A stretch of 64,000 nucleotides of DNA from contig NZ_WKJK01000019.1 of the NCBI RefSeq assembly GCF_009674535.1, forward strand, positions 80,822 to 144,821. The letters run 5' to 3'. The position numbers were made by a program, and so were the translations under genes. Source of the stretch: Duganella guangzhouensis (GTDB lineage: Bacteria > Pseudomonadota > Gammaproteobacteria > Burkholderiales > Burkholderiaceae_D). Under the pieces are notes generated by a model. The model was not told the DNA's origin. It searched no databases and saw nothing but the letters and a program-made list of their open reading frames with translations. Positions 54,438 through 61,849 of this stretch are shown in pieces; within the stretch, counting starts at the first letter, position 1; every line of letters starts with the position of its first letter.

Positions 54438-55206
54438 TGACGCACAAATCCTGATCTCGCGCCTGCTCGCGCACCAGACCCTGCGCCGCGACGACAAACT
54501 GGTCAAACGCGTGCTGTCGGACGAGCAGTTCCGCACCGAAGTCGACGGCCGCCTGCTGGCGGTCGGCCTGAAACTGCTGGATAACGTCTACGCCGACCAC
54601 GTGACGGTGGCGCTGCACCGCGCCATCGAGCCGAAGATTTTCGGCGCCAAGGACGTCTGGCAAAACAATAACTTCGGCTTGTCGCGCGATGGCGTGGCGC
54701 TGCTGGTGGTGCTGTGGGCGCAGATCATTCTGCCCAAGCGCGAACGCCAGGAGACCCACCAGCACGCGGAGGACAATCAGAACGATATGTTCGGCACCGA
54801 CAAGCCGCTGCCGCGCGCGGAAGACACCTCGATCGGCATCGCCTACAAGGCACTGTTGGCCGACTTCGGCGATAAGCTGGGCAAGAAAACGCGTCTCGAC
54901 ATGAACCTCGGTATTTTGTCGAAGCTGGGCTTCATCGAGCGCCGTGGCGACGTTATCGTCGAAGGTCCGCTGCTGGATCTGTTGATGGATACCGATTTAC
55001 TGAAAGAGCGCATCGTCAATGGCGCGCTGGCCGACGTGTTCAAACGCTCGCCGCCGACCATCGTCGCGGTGCCGCGCAGCGAGCCGCCGATTGTGGTCGA
55101 TGTGCCCGAAGCGGCCAACGATGAAGAAGACATCCTGCCCGCCTTCGATGCACCGCCCCCGGCGCCCATCGTCGCCGTTTCCGACGACACTCCAGCCAAG
55201 GACTAA
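54430..55206 (+). CDS. MksE/JetB-like KITE subunit of an SMC complex
   Basis: A 258-residue protein with tandem winged-helix character (LSRDGVALLVVLWAQIILPKRE; LDMNLGILSKLGFIERRGDVIVEGPLLDLLM) and an acidic, Pro-rich C-terminal tail. It overlaps the kleisin gene by 8 bases and ends 3 bases before the SMC gene, giving the F-E-B order of mks and jetABC loci. KITE proteins dimerise on the kleisin and regulate SMC ATPase engagement with DNA. I assign it from context and size more than from a diagnostic motif. Confidence 0.65.
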   Translation: MNDDAQILISRLLAHQTLRRDDKLVKRVLSDEQFRTEVDGRLLAVGLKLLDNVYADHVTVALHRAIEPKIFGAKDVWQNNNFGLSRDGVALLVVLWAQIILPKRERQETHQHAEDNQNDMFGTDKPLPRAEDTSIGIAYKALLADFGDKLGKKTRLDMNLGILSKLGFIERRGDVIVEGPLLDLLMDTDLLKERIVNGALADVFKRSPPTIVAVPRSEPPIVVDVPEAANDEEDILPAFDAPPPAPIVAVSDDTPAKD

Positions 55207-55209
55207 GCC

Positions 55210-58044
55210 ATGTTTCATATTAAATCGCTAGAACTGGTCCACTGGGATTACTGGCAACGCATCAAGAACATCCCGCTGGACGCCAAGATCATCACCATCG
55301 CGGGCCAGAACGGCTCCGGCAAGACCACCTTGCTGGATGCGCTGCGCACGCTGTTCGGGCTCGATTGCTCGATGGGCCGCACCTACAAGCACTACGCGCG
55401 TCACAGCGGCCAGCAGACCGCCTGGCTGCGCGCGGTGGTCGACAACAAGCCGATGGGCCGTCAGCTGTCGAATCGTCCGTTCCGCGGCTCCGGCTTCTTT
55501 GCCGAAGATGATGTGACGCTGTTCTGCCAGATCCAGAAGAACGGTGGCGACTGGAAGCGTCAGTACCTGATGCGGCCGGGGAATGTGCAGATCGAGGACA
55601 TCGGTGACGCCGGCAATGATTGGCTGGGCGTGGAAAACTACCGCAAGCGTTTGGCGATGGCCGGCCTGTCGCCGGCGATGGCGAAAGTGCTGGCGCTGGA
55701 GCAGGGCGAAACAGACAAGCTGTGCGAGTACGCGCCGCGTCAGTTGCTGGATCTGGTGTTCCAGGTGTTCGGCGACAAGGAAGTGCTGGACGCGTACGAC
55801 GAAGCCAAGCGCCATCAGCGCGACACCGAGACTGAACTGAAACGCTTTGAGGCGGAGCTGGAAGCTTCCAGGACCAATCTGGAAGGCTTGCGCCTGCGCG
55901 TCGCCAACTATCACCAGTGGGAAGACCTGAACAAGGAACGCCGCAACCTGCAGGAAGAAGTGCTGCCGTCGCTGGAGTACCACGAGGTGCGCGAGAAGAA
56001 CGCCAATGTCAGCCGCACGCTGCGCGAGGCGCGCAAGCCGCTGCTGCAGGCGGACGCGCAACTGGCCGACAAGCGCGCCATGCTGTCGGCGCAGGCCAAG
56101 GCGCTGTCGGACGCGCAAAGTCACGAGACGGTGCTGGAGCAGGAATCGACCGCGCTGCAATCGCGTCTGACGCAGATTAACGGCAAGCTGAAACCGCTGG
56201 AAAGTCTGCTGGAGCAGAAGCTGCGTCTGGAGAAGCTGGCGGAAGACGCCGGCGCCGATCTGGCCGAAGTGGCGAAGACGCTGCAGGAAAAGGAAATCGA
56301 ACTGGCGCGCCAGCGCACCGCGCGCGACGCCATTTCGGCCAAGATCGCCGGCGAGCTGTCGACCATCTCGGCGTTGCAGGGCAAGACCGCGATGCCGGAG
56401 CCGGAAGCCCAGCGCTCCATGCGCAAGGTGCTGAACGACGCCGGCATCGGCCACGCCATGCTGTCGGATATCGTCGAAGTCACCGATCCGAAATGGCAGG
56501 GCGCGATTGAGGGCGTGCTGTCCGGTTATGCGTCGGTGGTGCTGCTGGATAAATCGTCCGACGCCGCCGCCGCGTACCGCCTGGCGGAGAAGGAACGCTA
56601 TCGTCACTTCATCGTGCCGGATCTGGTGCACGCCCCGACCATCAAGGACAATTCCCTGATGTCGGTGGTGAACTTCTCGGCCAAGGTGCCGGCGTGGCTG
56701 GTGGAACAGCTGTCGCGCATCACCCGCGTCGATGGGGTCGACCAGGGCGCCAAGCTGGGTAACCATGAAGAGTGGATCACGCCGGAAGCCTATCACCGCG
56801 AACGTCGCGGTGGCCGCTCGTTGTTCGTCGAAGTCTCGCGTTACCGCTTCGGTTCCGCTGGCCGCACGCAGCGGATGGAAGCGATCCAGCGTTCGCTGCC
56901 AGCGCTGGAGGCGCAGGAAGATCAGTTGACGCTGCAAGTGTCCAAATTGGCGACCGAAATCAGTTCGCTGAAAACCCGCCTGGCCGGCGTCGACGCCGCC
57001 AAGGAACTGGGCGCGCGCGCCGAGGAATTCGAGGAAGCGGCGCGCAACGCGGTGCCGCTGCGCGCCGAGCGCGGTGAAGTTGGTGCGCGTCTGGGCGAGC
57101 TGCAAAACCTGATCAAGAACGCGGTGGTCACGCGCACCCGCGCCGACACCACCTGGCAGAACGCGCGCTTTGCGTTGTCGGAAGCGGAAGCCGGCATGCG
57201 TCTGAATCACAAGCGCGCACTGGAGCAGCGTGCCGATCACGCGCGGGCGCTGCTGGCACTGCGCAAGAGCTGGCGCCATCTGCCGCAAGGCTGGCGTCGT
57301 CCGGCGCGGCGTACCGCGCTGGTGAAGGAACACCAGAACGCGCACCAGGTCAATCTGCGTATCCATTCGCTGGAAGCCAGCCTGGCGCGCAACGACTGGG
57401 AACTGGACGCCACCGTGATCGATCAGTATCAGCGTTTGAACGACCAGCTGCATGCGCGCCAGTCGGAAACCGAGGAGCGCCGCTATCAGAACAACCGCGC
57501 GATCGAGGCCACCGGCAACGCGCGTGGCGCCTACATCGAGCGTCTGCGTTACACCATCAAGACCTATGCGGCCAACATCAAGGAGCTGGGTCAGCTGGCC
57601 GGCATCGAGGTGCATGCCGATCCGGTGCGGCTGGAGAACGACGATGTGCAGCTGGCGCAGGCCGGCCTGCACGTGCGCTTCAAGTTCGACGGCAAGGGTG
57701 TGATCGGCATGAACGACGGTGAAGCGTCGGGCGGCCAACAGGTGATGAAATCGCTGGTGCTGCTGATTGGTTTGCTGAAGTCGGAAGAGGGTTCCGGCGG
57801 CTTCGTGTTCATCGACGAACCGTTTGCTCACCTGGACATTCGTAACATTCAGCTGGTGGGCGAGTTCCTGAAGAACACCGACGCCCAGTATCTGATGACG
57901 ACGCCGCTGACGCACAATACCGACGTCTATGATCCTTCGGAACTGACGCTCATCACGAGCAAAAAGAAGAAGGATACGGAATGGGCGCAGCCGATCTTCG
58001 TGCTGCAGCGCCGTCAACAGCAGAAGGAACAGAAGGCCGCTTAA
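55210..58044 (+). CDS. SMC-like ATPase (MksB-type condensin subunit)
   Basis: A 944-residue SMC protein. Walker A is GQNGSGKTT (from residue 32), the ABC signature is SGGQQ (from residue 840) and Walker B is FVFIDEP with D869/E870, followed by the D-loop AHLD. Long coiled coils fill residues about 200-400 and 560-800, interrupted by a compact hinge (about 425-480; PKWQGAIEGVLSGYASVVLLD). This hinge and the size near 940 residues resemble MksB/JetC more than SMC or the 1480-residue MukB. It works with the two upstream products to extrude or bind DNA loops. Confidence 0.9.
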   Translation: MFHIKSLELVHWDYWQRIKNIPLDAKIITIAGQNGSGKTTLLDALRTLFGLDCSMGRTYKHYARHSGQQTAWLRAVVDNKPMGRQLSNRPFRGSGFFAEDDVTLFCQIQKNGGDWKRQYLMRPGNVQIEDIGDAGNDWLGVENYRKRLAMAGLSPAMAKVLALEQGETDKLCEYAPRQLLDLVFQVFGDKEVLDAYDEAKRHQRDTETELKRFEAELEASRTNLEGLRLRVANYHQWEDLNKERRNLQEEVLPSLEYHEVREKNANVSRTLREARKPLLQADAQLADKRAMLSAQAKALSDAQSHETVLEQESTALQSRLTQINGKLKPLESLLEQKLRLEKLAEDAGADLAEVAKTLQEKEIELARQRTARDAISAKIAGELSTISALQGKTAMPEPEAQRSMRKVLNDAGIGHAMLSDIVEVTDPKWQGAIEGVLSGYASVVLLDKSSDAAAAYRLAEKERYRHFIVPDLVHAPTIKDNSLMSVVNFSAKVPAWLVEQLSRITRVDGVDQGAKLGNHEEWITPEAYHRERRGGRSLFVEVSRYRFGSAGRTQRMEAIQRSLPALEAQEDQLTLQVSKLATEISSLKTRLAGVDAAKELGARAEEFEEAARNAVPLRAERGEVGARLGELQNLIKNAVVTRTRADTTWQNARFALSEAEAGMRLNHKRALEQRADHARALLALRKSWRHLPQGWRRPARRTALVKEHQNAHQVNLRIHSLEASLARNDWELDATVIDQYQRLNDQLHARQSETEERRYQNNRAIEATGNARGAYIERLRYTIKTYAANIKELGQLAGIEVHADPVRLENDDVQLAQAGLHVRFKFDGKGVIGMNDGEASGGQQVMKSLVLLIGLLKSEEGSGGFVFIDEPFAHLDIRNIQLVGEFLKNTDAQYLMTTPLTHNTDVYDPSELTLITSKKKKDTEWAQPIFVLQRRQQQKEQKAA

Positions 58045-58538
58045 TCAGCCAGCAGCTGATCCAGTTGTTGTGCCAGCAGGGCCGCGGTATCGCGGCCCTT
58101 TGCTTTGGTGACGCCTTCAAGGTAGGAGTCGCGCAGCTGGCGCAGCTCGTCGACCGACGCGGCTTTTTCCACCTTGAGCTGCAGCGGGAAACCGCGCAAT
58201 CCCATGGTGCTCTTGATGGTCTTGTTGTAGAAGTTGTAGATCGACTGGAATTGCTGCACGGCGTCGGTAGGCTCCACAGCAGGCGGCGGGGCCGGGATCA
58301 GCGCCGGTTCGGGCAGCGAGGCATAGCTGGCTGCCACCACGATGTAGTCCTGCGCCAGCAACTCCCGCAGCGCCGCCGCATCCAGGCCGAGTCCCGCCAC
58401 ATTGCGCAGCAGTTCATCTTCCGGCCTGTGGCCATCCACCAACACCAGCAAAGTGCGCAAGCGCGACGCCAACTGGTATTTGCGCGTCGCGATCTCCTCT
58501 CTGCCCTTGTCCGTCTTATCGTAGATGGAGGTATTCAT
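58041..58538 (-). CDS. Small protein with winged-helix-like N-terminus (unknown)
   Basis: A 165-residue soluble protein starting at the ATG at 58538 (MNTSIYDKTDKGREEI). The first 70 residues (LASRLRTLLVLVDGHRPEDELLRNVAGLGLDAAALRELLAQDYIVV) look like a small winged-helix fold seen in other betaproteobacterial proteins; a Pro-rich linker and a helical end follow. Function is unknown. Its stop overlaps the mksB stop by 3 bases on the opposite strand, so it is not part of that operon, though a link to Mks cannot be excluded. Confidence 0.7.
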   Translation of the reverse strand: MNTSIYDKTDKGREEIATRKYQLASRLRTLLVLVDGHRPEDELLRNVAGLGLDAAALRELLAQDYIVVAASYASLPEPALIPAPPPAVEPTDAVQQFQSIYNFYNKTIKSTMGLRGFPLQLKVEKAASVDELRQLRDSYLEGVTKAKGRDTAALLAQQLDQLLAD

Positions 58539-58601
58539 CACAGTACAAAGTGTTGCCGTATGGATATATCAGCATACACCAACTGCGATAGCAGTGTCGC
58601 G

Positions 58602-59135
58602 CTATTTGATATCGAATATATCCACCGCGCGCGGTACCGGCTTTTGCGCTTTGCGCCACTGGATCAGCAGCCACGCATACACGGCGTAATAGCTGCCCAG
58701 CAGGCCGAACACCCACGACGAAATCGGATTGGCGAAGAAGTCCGGGTCCAGCGGCATGCCGTTGTGCATATGCAGATAGGCTTCGAGCAGGCGGTAAATC
58801 AGGCGGCTGATGAACAGCAGCGCGACGATCAGGCCGAGCGTGCGATTCTGCGTGTAGTAGAAACCGTCCGGACGATTCTCCAGGCGCGTCAGTTTCATGT
58901 TGCGCTGGCCGAGCAGGCCGCCGACCACGGCGCCGGCCAGCAGCGCCACCAGCGCGGTCCAGTGGCCGATGGTCTGGAACGCCACCGCCAGCAGCACCAC
59001 CACCATCACCGCCAGTGTGGCGTAATGGCGCCACAGTTCGGATTTGGTGCGGCCCATGACGATCTTCAGGCGCGAGTAAATACGCCAGACCGCCAGTGGA
59101 ACCAGCAGCAGCAGTACGAGTGTGGTCATTTCCAT
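58602..59135 (-). CDS. Integral membrane protein of unknown function
   Basis: A 177-residue protein with about five hydrophobic segments (LVLLLLVPLAVWRIY; HYATLAVMVVVLLAVAFQTI; LVALLAGAVVGGLLG; LIVALLFISRLIYRL; WVFGLLGSYYAVYAWLLI). A conserved-looking loop reads RNMKLTRLENRPDGFYYTQNR. The ATG at 59135 starts just before the first helix; an ATG at 59129 is also possible. The topology is reminiscent of CcdC-like/DUF1453 proteins but I cannot confirm it. The gene lies alone between the 166-residue-type gene and the S9 peptidase. Confidence 0.7.
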   Translation of the reverse strand: MEMTTLVLLLLVPLAVWRIYSRLKIVMGRTKSELWRHYATLAVMVVVLLAVAFQTIGHWTALVALLAGAVVGGLLGQRNMKLTRLENRPDGFYYTQNRTLGLIVALLFISRLIYRLLEAYLHMHNGMPLDPDFFANPISSWVFGLLGSYYAVYAWLLIQWRKAQKPVPRAVDIFDIK

Positions 59136-59250
59136 AATCTGTCCAAATGCGAAAGCTGAAAACCCAGATTGTACGGCACGAATTGACAATCGCCGTTAGC
59201 ATGAGCAAACTGGACCACAGCAGCCCCGCTAGTGGACCGAAAGGACATCC

Positions 59251-61707
59251 ATGAACCAACCTTTATCTGTGCTGCCTTTGAATCTGGGTCTGATGGCCCC
59301 CTCGCCGCAAGCCGGCGCCCAGGAGAGCGGCTATCGGCTGCCGCCCGCCGCGCTGCAAGCCATTGTCGACGCGCCGCGCGCACCGGCCTTGAGCCTGAGC
59401 CCACAACGCAATATCGTCGCCGTGATCCAGACCCCGCCGCTGCCCGGCATCGCTGAAGTGGCGCAGCCGGAGCTGAAGCTGGCCGGCCTGCGCATCAATC
59501 CGCGCACCTGTTCCTCATCGCGTTTTTCGTTCGGCACCGACATGTCGCTGCTGGAGGTGGCCACGCGCAAGGAGAGCCGCATTCGCGGCCTGCCGCGCGA
59601 GCTGCGGGTGTCGGACCTGAGCTGGTCACCGGATCAGCGCTATCTGGCTTTCTCGCACGTGGCCTTGAACGGCGAGCGTGGCGCGGTGGAGTTATGGGTG
59701 ATCGATCTGGCCGAGCGCAAGGCGCGCAAGCTGTCGCCGCAGCCTTTGTCGGCGGTGCTGACGCGCGGCTTCAACTGGCTGCCGGACAGCAGCGGCCTGC
59801 TGGTACATTGGCGTCCGGCCGGTTTGAGCAAGCCGCCTGCGGCGAGCGGCATTCCCTCCGGCCCGATAGAACAGGACAGCACCTCGGATGGTCATGTGCG
59901 CCAGCTGCGCACCTATCAGGATTTGCTGAAGAACGAGGATGACGCGCGCCTGTTCGAGTACTACATCACGGTGCAGATGGCGATCGTCGACTTGAATGGC
60001 AAGACGCGGCTGGTGGGCCAGCCGGCCCAGTTCTCGCGCACCTCGATCGCGCCGGGTGGGCAGTACATTCTGACCCAGAGCATCACGCGGCCGTATTCGT
60101 ACATCGTGCCGGTGTCCAGCTTTGGCGAAAAGCTGGAAGTGCGCGACATGCACGGCGATGTGGTGCACACGGTGACCGATCTGCCGCTGGAGGAAGGTCT
60201 GCCACCGGGAAATGACGCGGTGTCGGAAGGGCCGCGCCATGTGTCGTGGCGCGCCGATGCGCCGGCCAGCTTGATGTGGGCCGAGGCGCAGGATGGCGGC
60301 GATCCGGTGCGCGATGTCATCGATGGTATTCGCGATCTGGTGCTGCTGCATGCGGCGCCGTTCCGTGAACCGCCGCGAGTGCTGGCGCGCCTGACCATGC
60401 GCTACGCCGGCATCGCCTGGGGCCGCGACGATGTGGCGCTGATCAACGAGCGTTGGCACAAGACGCGCGATTACAAGCAGTGGATGATCGCGCCCGGCCA
60501 TCTGTCGACGCCACCGGAGTTGATCCACACCGGTTCCTACGAGGACCGCTACAGCAGTCCCGGCTCGCCGGTGATGCGGGCCGACGTCAATGGTTTCCCG
60601 CGTTTGCTGATCGGTCCCGGCACCACGGTGCTGCTGGACGGCGCCGGCGCCACGCCGGATGGCGACCGGCCGTTCATCGACCGGCTGTCGCTGACCACCA
60701 AGCACAAGGAGCGCTTGTTCCAGAGCGCCGCGCCGTATTTCGAAAACGTGGCGGCGGTGTTGAACGACGATGGCACGTTGTTGCTGACCACGCGCGAATC
60801 GCCGACCGAGCGGCCGAATTATTATCTGCGCGATCTGAACAAGCCGGAAGGCGAGCAGTTGACGGCGCTGACCAATTATCCGCATCCGACGCCACAGCTG
60901 AAGGATGTGTTCAAGGAGCAGATCCGCTATCCGCGCAACGATGGCGTGGAGCTGACCGCGACGCTGATGCTGCCACCCGGTTACGACGCCGCGCGCGATG
61001 GTCCGCTGCCGCTGCTGATGTGGGCTTATCCGCAGGAGTTCAAATCGGCCGGCGCGGCCAGCCAGACCACCGGTTCGCCCTACCGCTTCAACGCGGTCAG
61101 CTACTGGGGACCGGCGGCGTTTCTGGCGATGGGGTATGCGGTGCTGGACAATCCGTCATTCCCGATAGTCGGCAGCGGCGACGAGGAACCCAACGATACG
61201 TATCTGCCGCAGCTGGTGGCGTCGGCCGAGGCGGCGGTGGATGAGGTGGTGCGGCGCGGCGTGGCGGATCGTCACCGCATCGCCATCGGCGGCCATTCGT
61301 ATGGCGCGTTCATGACCGGGAATCTGCTGGCCCATACGCGCTTGTTCCGCGCCGGGATCGCGCGCAGCGGTGCCTATAACCGCACGCTGACGCCGTTCGG
61401 CTTCCAGGCCGAGGAACGGCCGTACTGGCAGGCGCCGCAGGTGTATCAGGCGATGTCGCCGTTTAATAACGCCGACAAGATCAAGGATGCGCTGCTGCTG
61501 ATCCATGGTGCGGACGACAGCAATTCCGGCACTTTCCCGCTGCAGAGTGAGCGCATGTTCCAGGCCATCAAAGGGCTGGGCGGCACGGCGCGGCTGGTGA
61601 TGCTGCCGAACGAGTCGCATGCCTACCGCGCGCGTGAGTCGATCATGCACATGCTGTACGAAACCAATGCCTGGCTGGAGAAATACGTGCGTCACGCAAC
61701 GGCGTAA
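59251..61707 (+). CDS. S9 family prolyl-oligopeptidase-like serine peptidase
   Basis: An 818-residue serine peptidase. The N-terminal 550 residues form a beta-propeller of repeated strands (DLSWSPDQRYLAFSHV), and the C-terminal alpha/beta hydrolase domain has the triad S683 (GGHSYGAFM), D755 (LLIHGADDSN) and H790 (NESHAYR). This size and triad spacing fit the S9D glutamyl-endopeptidase-like group. The start has AAGGA 6 bases upstream. The N-terminus lacks a clear signal peptide, which is unusual, as many relatives are exported. Substrate is unknown. Confidence 0.9.
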   Translation: MNQPLSVLPLNLGLMAPSPQAGAQESGYRLPPAALQAIVDAPRAPALSLSPQRNIVAVIQTPPLPGIAEVAQPELKLAGLRINPRTCSSSRFSFGTDMSLLEVATRKESRIRGLPRELRVSDLSWSPDQRYLAFSHVALNGERGAVELWVIDLAERKARKLSPQPLSAVLTRGFNWLPDSSGLLVHWRPAGLSKPPAASGIPSGPIEQDSTSDGHVRQLRTYQDLLKNEDDARLFEYYITVQMAIVDLNGKTRLVGQPAQFSRTSIAPGGQYILTQSITRPYSYIVPVSSFGEKLEVRDMHGDVVHTVTDLPLEEGLPPGNDAVSEGPRHVSWRADAPASLMWAEAQDGGDPVRDVIDGIRDLVLLHAAPFREPPRVLARLTMRYAGIAWGRDDVALINERWHKTRDYKQWMIAPGHLSTPPELIHTGSYEDRYSSPGSPVMRADVNGFPRLLIGPGTTVLLDGAGATPDGDRPFIDRLSLTTKHKERLFQSAAPYFENVAAVLNDDGTLLLTTRESPTERPNYYLRDLNKPEGEQLTALTNYPHPTPQLKDVFKEQIRYPRNDGVELTATLMLPPGYDAARDGPLPLLMWAYPQEFKSAGAASQTTGSPYRFNAVSYWGPAAFLAMGYAVLDNPSFPIVGSGDEEPNDTYLPQLVASAEAAVDEVVRRGVADRHRIAIGGHSYGAFMTGNLLAHTRLFRAGIARSGAYNRTLTPFGFQAEERPYWQAPQVYQAMSPFNNADKIKDALLLIHGADDSNSGTFPLQSERMFQAIKGLGGTARLVMLPNESHAYRARESIMHMLYETNAWLEKYVRHATA

Positions 61708-61735
61708 AATGGGGCGAACTTCAGGAGTAACGACC

Positions 61736-61849
61736 ATGAAATTATTCCACCGCGCCCCAGACCCTGTACCGGCGGACGATCCCGTGCCGCCGCACGTGCC
61801 CCATCCTGTGCCGCAGGATGATCCGGTCCCCGACCACAACCCTTCTTAA
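61736..61849 (+). CDS. 37-residue proline-rich protein with DPVP repeats
   Basis: A short frame with a strong ribosome site (CAGGAG, 8 bases before the ATG), 28 bases after the S9 peptidase stop. It encodes MKLFHRAPDPVPADDPVP followed by more DPVP/HPVP units, mostly Pro, Asp, His and Val. No signal or membrane segment is evident. The stop overlaps the tamB stop on the other strand. The repeat composition and ribosome site support translation; the function is unknown. Confidence 0.55.
   Translation: MKLFHRAPDPVPADDPVPPHVPHPVPQDDPVPDHNPS

Noticed and set aside
53076..58538. A complete Wadjet (JetABCD) defence system
   Set aside because: No TOPRIM-type JetD nuclease is encoded after the SMC gene; the following gene is on the other strand and encodes a 165-residue unrelated protein.
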